From assembly GCA_951640165.1 (NCBI GenBank), contig OX621240.1:11978713-12042712 (forward strand): 64,000 nt of DNA, in the 5' to 3' direction. Origin of the DNA: Pseudoips prasinana (Eukaryota; Arthropoda; Insecta; Lepidoptera; Nolidae). This document shows, one piece after another, positions 31,386-42,561 of the stretch. The notes below the pieces were generated by a model, which saw only the letters and a program-made list of their open reading frames with translations, was not told the origin of the DNA and did not search any database. The translations under genes were made by a program, and so were the position numbers. How positions within the stretch are numbered: position 1 is the first letter of the stretch; each line of letters starts with the position of its first letter.

Positions 31386-31895
31386 TGGGTTCCGTAAAAA
31401 AACGGAACTCTTATAGATTCGCCATGCCTGTCTGTCTGCCGCCCGTATGTCACAGCCACATTCTTCCGAAACTATAAGGACTATACTGTTGAAACTTGGT
31501 AAGTAGATGAATTCTGTGAACATTAAGATTTTCACACAAAAATAGAAAAGATCAATAAATTTTGGGGGGTCCCCATACTTAGACCTGAAACTCAATTTTA
31601 TTTTTCATCAAACCCATACGGTCATGTGGGGTATCAATGGATATGTCTTCAAAAATGACATTGAGGTTTCTAATATCATTTTTTTCTAATCAGAATATTT
31701 TGCGCGAGAGACACTACAAAAGTGGTAAAATGAGTGTTGAACGAGATCTAGTAAGTAGTATTTTTTTAATACTCCTTAAATCATAAACCGCAATTTCCCT
31801 TTGATTCTATCAACTACTACAAGAACTTTTATATTGTTACTTGCTTCTACGGAATCCTTAATGGGCGAGTCGGACTCGCACTTGGCCGCTTTTTT
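31386..31895 (+). repeat. R4 repeat, copy 2
   Basis: Matches 13185-13775 along its length, beginning GGGTTCCGTA and ending GGGCGAGTCGGACTCGCACT. It has a deletion around 31730 relative to copy 1. Confidence 0.65.
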
Positions 31896-32400
31896 AAGTT
31901 AATTTAGTTTTAAGTTTTCACCTTTGCTGTGCCCTACAGGGTCCATAATTGGACCTAGCTTAAGCATTACTATTATAAGATCAGTATTATTGACATTATG
32001 GAATGGAAATACAGATATGAATATAGTTGGTATAATATGGTTGGTGCGCATCTTCATGTGGCTACCGATGGTACACCTGCTGATGGTAGGTAAACCAAAA
32101 TACTTGCCAGGCGAGCTGCGCCGGTGGATACGGCTATAGAAAGGCACAATTCCGCCTCCGTCTCTTTCTAAGAAGCTAAAATCGTATAATGCATAAGGTT
32201 AAATCTTGTATCTCATCAATCATAACCGCACATGCCGCGCTGACATGACGTAACCACGTCCGTGCAATTTTATGCATTTCCCGCCAATAAACACGATGAC
32301 GCGTAGGTAATTAGCCAAGCGCGCATGATTGACAGTATGATATTATTCGTGACTATGTATATTGCATAAAAAGATGTCGAATCTAAGCTTGGGATTGTGT
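31896..32400. other. Unrecognised sequence, partly repeat-like
   Basis: Opposing frames at 31899-32147 and 31924-32139 share the same bases and have no domain. 32220-32330 is GC-richer, with TGACATGACGTAACCACG and GATGACGCG words; possible regulatory DNA. Confidence 0.3.
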
Positions 32401-32408
32401 CACAATTC

Positions 32409-32440
32409 TTATAAATAGGGCAGTTATTTTAGATCAGATT
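32409..32440 (+). promoter_or_regulatory. Candidate TATA/initiator core promoter
   Basis: TTATAAATAGGG at 32409-32420 precedes ATCAGATT with the putative start A at 32436, 26-27 bases after the TATA start, slightly short of the usual insect spacing. No gene could be tied to it. Confidence 0.25.
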
Positions 32441-32651
32441 GCTTCGTACTATTCCAGCCTTAGGAGAACCCCAATGTGGTACCGCTAGCTGATCATTATC
32501 TGTGGTAAATGTCTGATTTATTAACCATCAATTTGGAGCAAGAATAAATCTATGTATTTTAGAATTTTCGGAAGATTAACAAGCATAGCACTGATAATAA
32601 TAAGCCGACGAAGCAAATGTGAGTAGGCCAATTGTACAAAGAAAGCCAAAA

Positions 32652-32822
32652 CTTCATCATCATATTAGCCGAAACACGCCCACTAATGGCCAAAGGCCTC
32701 CCCGAAAGATCTACATAATTGCCGGTCTTGCGCTATCTGCTTCCAGCGACTTCCAGCGACCCTCACAAGATCATCAGTCCAAGTTGTAGAGGCCTGGCCA
32801 CACTGCGTCTCCCGAGCCATAA
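32652..32822 (-). repeat. RTE 3' fragment
   Basis: Minus-strand match to the C-terminal coding end of the RTE element at 36236-39297, ending in the ATG-repeat tail. Confidence 0.7.
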
Positions 32823-32956
32823 CATAAGTTACAATAAAACTGTGGGAAAGCTAAGGAATATCTAAAAGAGATGCAAAGCTTGTTACGAACGTTTTACGAC
32901 GGCCGAATCTGAGGCCACAAAAACAAGGAAACACAGCAAAACAATGTGTTTCGATC

Positions 32957-33001
32957 ATCATCATCATATCAGCCGAAAGACGTCCACAGCTGGACAAAGG
33001 C
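32957..33001 (-). mobile_element. 45-bp RTE insertion with perfect target duplication
   Basis: Only the last 45 bases of the RTE element (ATG tail plus the VQQWTSFG-coding module) are present, flanked by exact 12-bp TGTGTTTCGATC copies at 32945-32956 and 33002-33013. Confidence 0.85.
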
Positions 33002-33013
33002 TGTGTTTCGATC

Positions 33014-33887
33014 GTTTCATAGAAAATAATTTTCGTTTTGTATCATCCGTGATGGGTTTCCACAATATTTTTTTTTTCGTTTAGATCACTCGCACTGCTC
33101 AGTAACCTAGCATTGAGTAAGTTTAGTTATTTTGTTCGTATCAGCAAACTAGCTTACGGTTCCCATGATGATTAGCTGTCACCGTGATCAGGTATCACTT
33201 CCAATGCCAGTAACTTCACTTTAACGTTGCAGATCTATCCAGCTCTCTCCATAAGCTTTGACAATCTGTTTCCCATTTCAAACTAAATGAATGATGCAGG
33301 TTGCTACGTCCCCAATAGGGCTATTCTAAAGCTGCTGCCTGGCCTGTATTATTTCTAGTCTCCGACTTGATTCTTCTTCAGGCCAGTTATTTGTATCCAT
33401 GAAATTACGGTCGCGTCGGTGATTGGAACCTTAATGATCTAAAAATAAGACTTTATTAATAGTGTTTCTGGTCAATTTTTTTTACTACTGTATATATAAT
33501 CTCGAATGAGATAAGTCAAGGTAACGACATATAGTTAAGGAGCTTGAAGGGTCACGCAAGAATAGAAGCATCATATTCCTCGTAATGTTTTTATTCTTTG
33601 TCAGTATTGATAGGTAAACATTCACAGCAATAGTTATATTCTTCTTGATGGCATTTATAGTAGTTGGGGTCGCAACTAAACGCTACTACAGGTACGTATG
33701 GTCTTTTAAGAGCTTTCGGAAGATCAGCATTGCAGTAATTATATACTGTAATATTTGCTGAGGTACGTCTGCCTCAACAAATGTTACGGTAAATAATTGA
33801 ATGTAGTAATGATCCTTTCCTAGCTTGTACTTAATAGGACAGATAGTTCAGGTGCAAGATGAACAGCTTACCTGCTCTCCGATTTAT
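33014..33887. other. No recognised feature
   Basis: Unique-looking sequence on both strands without a supported gene or repeat. Confidence 0.4.
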
Positions 33888-34112
33888 GGTACGGTTGGCG
33901 TAGTTACTTACCTGTCACGCCGCTGGTCGTTGGTTCGATTCCCACCCTTAAATATTTATGTGCATTAACATGTCTGTTTGTCCTGGGTCTGGATGTAATT
34001 AATTATGTAAGTATGTATTTACTAAAGAAAAATAGAATATGTAGTATATCAGTTATCTGGTTTCCATAATGAAAGCGTTGCTTAGTTTGGGAATAATATC
34101 CCAAGATATTAT
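33888..34112 (+). repeat. SINE-B, diverged copy
   Basis: Head with GGTTGGCGTAGTTACTTACC and B box GGTTCGATTCCC, then the SINE-B body and core. Confidence 0.75.
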
Positions 34113-34224
34113 AACATCACGCCAAAGGCTTCGCTACCGCTATAGGATGTTTTTCTTAACAGAAAAATCCAATCCTAGGACTTCTGTGTTTTACACCACT
34201 AAACTAAAATAGATATTATTATAC

Positions 34225-34476
34225 GACGGTCACCGTATCTTAAATGGTAGTGCTCCTGCCTACAAAGCTGGTGGTCCTGGGTTCGAATCCCGGTAAGTGC
34301 AAATATTTGTCTGATGAGCACGAATATTTGTTTCTGAGTCATGGATGTTTTCTATGTATTTAAGTATTTACCTATCTATATAAGTATGTATGTCGTCGCC
34401 TGGTACCCATAGTACAAGCTTTGCTTAGTTTGGGGCTAGGATGATCTGTGTGACATAATGTCCCAAGATATTATAT
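34225..34476 (+). repeat. SINE-C, complete copy
   Basis: Head GACGGTCACCGTATCTTAAA, A-box-like ATGGTAGTGC, B box GGGTTCGAATCCCG, then the core and a TGTCCCAAGATATTATA end. Best example of the family here. Confidence 0.88.
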
Positions 34477-34548
34477 CTCTCCTGTATAGCTCATATGAAA
34501 CTAATAGGGTGTACATAGAAATGCACTTATACGCGAACAGGAACGTAT

Positions 34549-34995
34549 TTGATTGGTCTAGTTGTTAGTAACCCTGACTGCTAAACCAGAGGTTGTGGGT
34601 TCGATACCCACCTAGAACTATTCTTTATGTTATGAGCACGATTATTTGTTCTGTGTATGGGCGTAATTTGTCTATTAAGTATATGTATGTAATTAGAAAC
34701 ATATAAGTATGTTTGTGTGCGGTGAAAGCATAGAATATCATCACCGTATCTCATCCCGTAGGGGGCGTAGAAATCGACCGAAGGCATACCTACCACATAA
34801 CGGGCAGCAGCGTTTCTGTGTGAACTATGACCATCAAACTCCGATCGACAAGAATTCTGCCAAGCGTGGCGATTATGGCATGCCCCCCATTGTTTGGGGA
34901 GGCTATTGTCGAGTAGTGGACGTATTTTGGCTGATATATGTAAGTATGTTTATCAATGGTCTGGTTGCCTAGTTTGTGGTGTATGGCAGTGTGTT
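34549..34995 (+). repeat. SINE-D, split by R1
   Basis: Head TTGGTCTAGTTGTTAGTAAC and B box GGTTCGATACCC; the body stops at 34714 and resumes at 34941 to finish the core (CAATGGTCTGGTTGCC). Confidence 0.75.
34715..34940 (+). mobile_element. R1 retroposon inserted into SINE-D
   Basis: 226-bp complete-looking copy flanked by exact TAAGTATGTTT duplications at 34704-34714 and 34941-34951. It starts GTGTGCGGTGAAAGCATAGA and ends with the shared module, here CTATTGTCGAGTAGTGGACG and GGCTGATATATG. The duplication proves this unit moves as one element. Confidence 0.8.
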
Positions 34996-35235
34996 AGCTG
35001 ATCTAAGATATAGATAAGATGTAATTAGTCAACAGGTCCTAACGTGTCGCTTATTTTTAACTTCAACACAAAAATGACACAAACATTCCATCTCAAAATA
35101 TGTGTCAAATGACACAATTAGATATGCAAATATATGAAAGTTTAGCTGGTATTATATGGAATTAGGGAAAAAGAACCACTTTATGGCCTGACCGCGGATT
35201 GAAGACCAGGACCTTAATCAGCGCTTTAACATGTT

Positions 35236-35640
35236 AATAATGTCCTCATGGTCTAATTTCTGCCACGGCGGTCAGTCTCAATAGATACGAGCTACTATGA
35301 CATGTTATAGTGCATAAGTATGTGCACAAACACTGGGCATTTTCTATTTTATCATTCTCATGATCCGATAAGATGACTAGTGACACGACTTGGAAGAGGC
35401 AGGTACAGGTCTGACGGATTCACGTGCTCTCCGAGGTACAGCTTCTAGGCTTTGGGCTTTTTTTGGTAAGGCAGGGGGAATACTTACTCATGCCACCCGC
35501 AAAAAGTGTTGACGAGTGGGTATCAGACTCGCACCGACTCAACCTACCTGCCGTGGACTGCTCTTGGCACCTGATGGGGGAAACCCCGGGAACGCGGGTA
35601 TGCTGCTCCGGTGCTAGACTTTGGCTGATACTGATTTTTT
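35236..35640 (-). repeat. SINE-A interrupted by R5
   Basis: Minus-strand SINE-A body from 35236 to about 35440, then an R5 segment (35495-35625, plus), then the SINE-A continuation GACTTTGGCTGATACTGA. Confidence 0.6.
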
Positions 35641-36235
35641 TTAAGTCCTACAATCACTTTTTCAACAGTGTAGATATCATAATTAATTATATTGTATAGA
35701 CTAAACATTATTATAATGTACTATTGTTATTTTACCCTATAAAAAATAAAATAAAATAAACGTTGAAATATACAGGTAAGTCGTCACGTAGAGAACAGAA
35801 AAACATTGTATTATCTCTATCTATTGTTGAATTTCGACGTAATTTCAAAACTGCAAACTTGCATAACAAAGGGACGGTCGCCGCACGCTTCGTTAATTCC
35901 AATAGCGGCTTGAAACACAACCCAAGCGGAATCTTTACGTCCCTGTCAATTTTTTATATTCCTAAATTGTCTCTAATGAAAGTTCTCAATCAATATCGTT
36001 TCAATATTGAATTTTTTATCAAACGCAATTTCTTGTTAAATTGTTAATTTTAGGTAAAAGGTAGCCTCGGGTATTAGAGACCTTTCATTAATTTATCGTG
36101 GCGTTTTAAGCTCCTCAACAGGGTAAAAATTATGAATTTTTGTTGATTAAAATCTATGGCTTTTATATAAATTATGATCCTATCATCCAATAAAATTATT
36201 ATTACTAACTTTTTGATTATGGCAAATCCCCTCAA
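35641..36235. other. Upstream flank of the RTE element
   Basis: Opposing open frames at 35732-35920 (minus) and 35763-36047 (plus) were examined; neither has a recognisable domain. Part of this may be the 5' untranslated region of the RTE element. Confidence 0.35.
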
Positions 36236-39200
36236 ATGATGGACACAACCAAACCGCGGCCCCCAGTCCCCGGCAGCCCTGCTATTCCCAGCCGTGGTAA
36301 CAGCCGTGGTTACGGCAGGGCAGGGGGTGCTAAGAATCCCCGGCAGATTCCGCGTTACCAACACCGACGACCTCTGGCCCTGGCAACATATAACACACGT
36401 ACACTGCGGTCCGACGAGAAGATAACCGAACTGGAGGAAGAATTGAGCAGGTTACATTGGGATATTGTAGGATTATCTGAAGTCCGAAGAGAGGGGGTCC
36501 GACGAGAAGATAACCGAACTGGAGGAAGAATTGAGCAGGTTACATTGGGATATTGTAGGATTATCTGAAGTCCGAAGAGAGGGGGAGGACTCGATAATAC
36601 TGAAATCCGGAAACCTGCTCTATTACCGGGAGGGTGACCAAATATCCCAAGGTGGTGTCGGGTTCATAGTCCACAAGTCCCTCGTGAACAACCTAGTGAA
36701 AATCGAGAGTGTGTCGACGAGGGTTGCGTACCTTATACTCAGAATCACCAAGCGGTATTCGTTGAAGGTTATACAGGTATACGCACCCACTTCGACACAC
36801 TCCGACGATGAAGTCGAGGTTATGTATGAGGACATATCCAGAGCCATACATACCTCTAACTCCTATTTCACTGTGGTCATGGGGGACTTTAACGCGAAGC
36901 TGGGCAAACGATTCGGTAATGAGCTGAGAGTGGGGCAATTTGGAACTGGTGACCGGAACCCCCGGGGCCAAATGTTGGCCGACTTCATGGAGAAGGAGGG
37001 ACTCTTTATGATGAATTCCTTCTTCAGGAAGCCGGATCACCGCAAATGGACCTGGGTGAGCCCGGATGGTAAAACTAAAAATGAGATAGACTTTATCTTG
37101 TCGACGAGACGACAGATGTTCAATGATGTCTCCGTGATCAATGCGGTTAAAACCGGGAGCGATCACAGACTGGTCAGAGGCTCATTGAACCTTAATGTCA
37201 AACTCCAGAGGTCCCGACTGATAAAGTCTACGCTCCGACCTTTACCTATCCACGTCCAAAACCCCGAACCATTTCAGCTCGAACTGCAAAACCGTTTTGA
37301 ATGCCTAGCAGACTGCGAGGAAGTGGACTCATACTATGACAGGCTCGTAGAAGCTGTCCATACGGCTGGGTCTAAGGTCTTCAAGGCCCGCCGTACAAAC
37401 AGAACTAAAAAGATCTCTGACTTTACCCTGCAACTTATGGAAGATAGACGGAAAATGGTTCTGACATCCTCAGATGATGCTACCAGATATCGGCAGCTCA
37501 ACAGACAGATCTCAAAGTCTTTGACTCGCGACACGCGGCAATTTAATACAATTAGTATTAAAGAGGCCATTGAGCGGAACAAAGGCTCCAAAGTGTTCGC
37601 AAGAGCTCTGTCTGTTGGACAGAGCCAACTGACGAAGCTGAAGACTGAGGATGGTAGAATCGTCACGTCTAAGCCTGAGTTGCTGGGAGAGATCGAGAAG
37701 TTCTACGGACAGTTATATACGACAACACAGCCACCTGTCAAAAGTCATGCCTCAGATCCAAGAGCACGACTAACCCGACATTACACCGAAGACATCCCAG
37801 ACGTCAGCCTGTACGAGATTAGAATGGCTCTCGAACAACTCAAAAACAACAAGGCGCCTGGTGATGATGGAGTTACAGCAGAGCTTCTGAAGGCGGGTGG
37901 TACACCAATCCTACGGGCCCTTCAGAAGTTATTCAACTCCGTCATACTAGATGGTCAAACGCCACAAGCATGGCACAGAAGTGTGGTGGTGCTCTTCTTC
38001 AAAAAGGGCGACAAAACCCTACTGAAGAATTATAGACCCATCACACTGCTGAGCCATGTTTACAAGTTGTTTTCGAGGGTCGTTACGAACCGTCTCGCGC
38101 GCAGGTTTGACGACTTCCAGCCTCCCGAACAAGCCGGTTTCCGAAAAGGCTTTAGCACCATAGACCACATACATACGCTGCGGCAAGTTATACAGAAGAC
38201 CGAAGAGTATAACAAGCCACTGTGCTTAGCGTTTGTGGACTATGAGAAAGCCTTTGATTCTATCGAAACATGGGCCGTGCTGAGGTCTCTCATAAGGTGC
38301 CAAATTGACTACCGGTATATCGAGGTGATAAAGTGTTTGTATGAAAACGCCACTATGTCAGTGCGACTCCAGGACCAGATCTCGAAACCTATCCACTTGC
38401 AGCGAGGCGTGAGACAGGGAGATGTTATATCTCCGAAACTGTTCACCGCTGCATTGGAAGACGTCTTCAAGCTTCTGGACTGGAAAGGCTCTGGCATCAA
38501 TGTCAATGGCGAGTACATCACTCACCTTCGATTTGCCGATTATATCGTAGTCATGGCTGAGACCATGGAAGACCTCGGTACAATGCTCGATGACCTCAGC
38601 AGAGTCTCTCAACAAGTGGGTCTGAAAATGAACATGGATAAGACGAAAATCATGTCAAACGTCCATGTTGCACCCACTCAATTGAAAGTTGGTGACTCTG
38701 CACTCGAAGTTGTAGAGAACTATATTTACCTAGGACAGACCATCCAACTAGGTAGGTCCAACTTCGAGAAGGAGGTCAATCGTAGAATCCAACTCGGATG
38801 GGAAGCTACGTAACATCTTCTCGTCCAAAATACCGCAGTGTCTCAAGTCGAAAGTCTTCGACCAGTGTGTGTTGCCAGTGATGACATACGGAACAGAGAC
38901 GTGGTCGCTCACTATGGGCCTTATTAGAAGGCTCAAGGTCACCCAAAGAGCAATGGAGAGGGCTATGCTCGGAGTTTCCCTGCGGGATCGCATCAGAAAT
39001 GTCGAAATCCGCAGGCGAACCAAAGTCACCGACATAGCCCGAAGAATTGCCAAGCTGAAGTGGCAGTGGGCAGGGCACATAGCTCGTAGAGCCGACGGCC
39101 GTTGGGGCAGAAAGGTTCTCGAGTGGCGACCACGAACCGGAAGACGCAGCGTGGGCAGGCCCCCTACAAGATGGACCGATGATCTTGTGCGGGTCGCTGG

Positions 39201-39288
39201 AAATCGCTGGATGCGGATAGCGCAAGACCGGCAATTGTGGAGATCTTTGGGGGAGGCCTTTGTCCAGCAGTGGACGTCTTTCGGCTGA
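36236..39288 (+). pseudogene. RTE endonuclease-reverse transcriptase, inactivated
   Basis: The endonuclease part carries LATYNTRTL, the VVMGDFNAKLG block and GSDHRLVR. The RT part shows KAPGDDGV, LLKNYRPITLL, EQAGFRKGFST, FVDYEKAFDS and RGVRQGDVISP. Three lesions are visible: an 88-bp tandem duplication at about 36410-36585 that shifts the frame; FADY where RTE enzymes have FADD (TAT at 38541-38543), removing a metal-binding aspartate; and a frameshift near 38799 after which the C-terminal MTYGTETWS region continues in another frame to 39288. An opposite-strand frame of 157 codons over the endonuclease is a shadow. The protein cannot work as it stands. Confidence 0.9.
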
Positions 39289-39297
39289 TATGATGAA
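36236..39297 (+). mobile_element. RTE-type non-LTR retrotransposon, nearly full length
   Basis: One ORF encodes an apurinic-like endonuclease followed by reverse transcriptase, with no RNase H. The 3' end, immediately after the stop, is GGCTGATATGATGA, a short ATG-type tail as in RTE elements. Shorter copies of its 3' end lie at 32652, 32957, 40747, 53941, 56091 and 62916. The 5' end is uncertain. Confidence 0.88.
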
Positions 39298-39549
39298 CTT
39301 TTTATTATTATCGGCTTGTTCTTATTAACTTTCGGGTTAAGCGACTTAAATAAAAGCAGTTTTATTTTTTAAATTTTGCCCGCCCACTTTGTACTTTTAA
39401 TTTAACTTTAATAAACAATTAAGTTTTAAATACGAAATATGTTGTGATTAGTTTTTACACAACTAAATGACACTTACGCTTGCTACAACTTAGTCATTAT
39501 TAGCGTCTACCCGCCCTTTTAGAAACCTTATTCGTTCTTTATTTTCCAA
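39298..39549. other. No recognised feature
   Basis: AT-rich 3' flank. Confidence 0.4.
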
Positions 39550-39905
39550 GAGCCCGACCATACACCGACTAACCTCTCGTATCCCTTACAGATCGGAAGT
39601 GTGGCCAGGCTTTAGATGGGTGACCGCCAAGTTGGTGTAATATCCGAGTGGGTCTGTGCTTCTGAGGACACGTTAAGCTTCTTAAGCATTGGTATCGATT
39701 GTATTCATTAGACAACATTCACTAATCCATGCCGAAACGTCGGGTAACCAAGGTAATGATTTGCCTTAAATCTTTATCGCGATTGAGACCCGTGTCCACA
39801 ATATAGAAAAATGTATAGAAATTGCGAAAGTTTAAAAACATTAATAACATTCACTAAATCATATAATCTTATTCAGCGGCTTGAACAACTCGTGAGAGTC
39901 CCACA
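39550..39905 (+). repeat. 5S-rRNA-derived SINE, interrupted copy
   Basis: Has AGATGGGTGACCGCC at 39614-39628 and the SINE body; it is interrupted after about 39724 and resumes near 39850 with CATTCACTAAATCATA and GCGGCTTGAACAACTC. Confidence 0.65.
39727..39848 (+). repeat. Insertion in the 5S SINE, related to 15077-15290
   Basis: Contains CCGAAACGTCGGGTAACC and ends past GTGTCCACAATATA; AACATTCACTAA occurs on both sides, a probable target-site duplication of about 12 bp. Confidence 0.5.
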
Positions 39906-40344
39906 TGAGACCACCATCCACCTCTACCCACATGAGAAAGAAAGATATCAATATTAGAATTTAAAAAATAAGCCGCGTTATTTTTTTAACCAAATTAATT
40001 TCGGTGAAGTAACCTGATATTATCCAAATCATTTCATTTCAATCAGCATTTTACGCATAATTACGTAGTGTCACTGACTACCTAATATATTATTATATTT
40101 TAATATTAGATATTTTGTAAAGTGAAATTTCTCATTTATTGTTTACAAATGTTTCTTACTGTTCATGTCTAAAACCTTTAAATATAAATCCCCCCAATCT
40201 CCATAATCTATAGCTTTTATTTTTCATATGCATAACTTATCTAAACTGCCATTATCCTCCCCTATTTAACTTCTTGAGTGATAGCCACTGGAATCTCCCC
40301 TTAATTTCCATGAATAATGACATCAGCCACGCAAACATTAAAGC
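39906..40344. other. No recognised feature
   Basis: AT-rich; no gene supported. Confidence 0.4.
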
Positions 40345-41488
40345 CCGTTCACATTAGTGTCTGTCGAGCGTTCCCGTTCCGCGAGCATTTCTGTGACGCT
40401 CACGTTCCACTACGATGACGCAGTGCACCTGTTACTTGTTATGGTTATTTTAATATAAAAATAAATGTGGTATTAATTTTTTCACATTCGTAACATTTTA
40501 AACTCGTTTCCGCATATTGGCTTTTAGATGCTTGTTTTAAACGGATACCGTTGTTTCAATTTACTGAGGATCTGATATTACACGTCAAACCCAACATCTC
40601 ATTTTCCAGGCCCGATATCTTCCAAATGTGAATAGCGTTGTATAGACCTGTACATTGTACAAGATTAAGATCCTACACTATTTTCGCTGCACAGCACTGG
40701 ACAAAAGCTATAAATAAACGGAGTTTGACTGATGTAAATAACTTCGGGGAAGTGGCAGTGGGCGGGGCACATAGCTCGTAGAACCGATGGCCGTTGGGGC
40801 AGAAAGGTTCTTGAGTGGCGACCACGAACCGATAGATAGATGGACCGATGATCTTGTGTGGGTCGCTGGAAACTGCTGGATGCGAATAGCGCAAGACCGG
40901 CAATTGTGGAGATCTTTGGGGGAGGGCTTTGTCCAGCAGTGGACGTTTTTCGGCTGATATGATGATGATGATGAAATGACTTCGTATAAAATACACCCGA
41001 TAATTTGCCGGGACCTATACCCATTTAGTGAGTACACGTTTAAACTTAACGCATGTATTACGCAATGTTTTTGGTAGTTGCTCCATTACTACCTCGATAT
41101 TTAAGTTTTAATTAATATAATTAATATACTCACGATAAAACCTGATTCCAGTATAATTATTGGAAAATTGCCAGTGAGATATTAATAATTTTAACGAGTA
41201 TATCATATTTAAAGATTTTAAAAATCTTTATTCATTTAAATTTATTTGATTTGAATTATTTTACTAGACAATTTTACAGTTTCTATATTCTAGGCATGTT
41301 ATTTCAGTCTCAAAATTAATATCTATTAATTATTTTGAATACTCATCTTGATTACGGTACTTTAAAATTTGTATTAAATGCACAATAAGCACTAATAGTG
41401 TGTACATTGGGCGTGGGTAACGTCACGGAACGCTGACAAAGTTGGTTCGTAACCGAACGCTCAAGAGATGCTAGTATGAACGGCCCAT
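40345..41488. mobile_element. Possible old DNA element with about 40-bp inverted ends
   Basis: 40345-40385 (GCCCGTTCACATTAG, then GAGCGTTC) resembles the inverse of 41441-41488 (GGCCGTTCATACTAG, then GAGCGTTC) at roughly three quarters of positions. No transposase remains, and an RTE fragment has inserted within. Confidence 0.35.
40747..40973 (+). mobile_element. RTE 3' fragment with target duplication
   Basis: Covers the last 75 or so codons and the tail with four ATG units. AAATAACTTCG at 40736-40746 and AAATGACTTCG at 40974-40984 form an 11-bp duplication with one mismatch. A 20-odd-base deletion removes part of the GRRSVGRP-coding region. Confidence 0.75.
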
Positions 41489-42070
41489 TTCATCGCTTTT
41501 TAACAAGAAAAAATACCCCATAACAGAGGTTAATGTCACCCATCATTTTTGTTGTACATCCCTCACCCTAACATCAAATAAAACACAAATTTTCCGCATT
41601 TTTATTTTAAAAAAGATATAAAAGGATTTACATTCTGCTAAATTATGTAGGATGAAATTTTCATAAATGAAGCTCCAGTGTTTATATACAAATAATTTCT
41701 TCTCTAAATTCAAATGTCGAGGACAATTTAATTAAATTACCATCACAGATGGGATTATAATTTTTAAAATATACAAGTGCTGGAATTGACGATATGCAAA
41801 AGTAGATACATAAGTGCATCCCTAAAGAGCGTGACAGATTTGTCGAATGAATGAGTAAGACAATTTACACAGCAATTAATATCCTACTTAACAATTAAAG
41901 ACTTAGTGAATCAACTAATTTCTTAGTCCGTAAACGTTCAATATGACTTACAACATGAATTTTTACATTATCTTTTGCTTTATAAGCACTTTGATTCTTA
42001 AAACTTATTATTGATCACATTAAAAGCAGTATGTCCTGGAGGTATCGTTTAGGCCCCCATAGTCTTGCTG
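41489..42070 (-). other. Probable 3' UTR of the SUEL-lectin gene
   Basis: Sequence downstream of the stop at 42071 on the minus strand. An AATAAA occurs at 41606-41601 and is a candidate polyadenylation signal. No repeats were recognised, in contrast to the introns. Confidence 0.4.
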
Positions 42071-42561
42071 TCAGCCGTAGTAGTAATTACTAGAATGTGC
42101 TCCTAAACTTCTCGGACTTGTCATTACATTTGGTTCCATATCATCATCGTTACTTCTGCTTCGTGTAAACCTAGGTGGTACTTCTCTCCCTGAAGGCACA
42201 AAATCTACGGTACCATACATGCTTGGTTCAACTGGAGAAGGATATATAGTACATAATGGTTTCATTGCTCGTAAAGTTCCTCTAGTGCCAGGAACATTTT
42301 TGTACAGAATCATGTCCGGATGAATAGGATCGTGGAATGATCCAGAAATATGACTTATATCGGCATCATTGTCTAAATCAGAAAATGCATCGTTGAATAT
42401 ATTTGGAGCTTCAGTGGTATACATGTCACCATTTTTTGAGTTTTCTTTTATCTTCCGGTTAATGTAGCACCTTACAGCAACGAGAGCGCCAATAAGAACG
42501 ATAAAGATTAATATTCCAGCGCTAATGTATATCAGCAGCCTTGTGTTTCCGTAGTGAAGTT
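42071..42561 (-). CDS. SUEL-lectin gene, last exon: transmembrane helix and tail
   Basis: Acceptor TTTATTTTCCAG at 42573-42562. 163 codons including the stop. The helix is encoded near 42530-42470; the tail is rich in Asp, Pro, Ser and Arg and has no recognised domain. The ATG at 42424 is internal, not a start. Confidence 0.85.

Noticed and set aside
35732..36047. Opposing frames upstream of the RTE
   Set aside because: No recognisable domain; both use the same bases and neither has a credible start context.
36693..37166. 157-codon frame on the minus strand
   Set aside because: It lies opposite the RTE endonuclease region and has no domain of its own.
42071..42424. Stand-alone 117-residue gene starting at the ATG at 42424
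   Set aside because: The frame continues upstream without a stop to a clean acceptor at 42562 and encodes a transmembrane helix, so the ATG is internal to the last exon.
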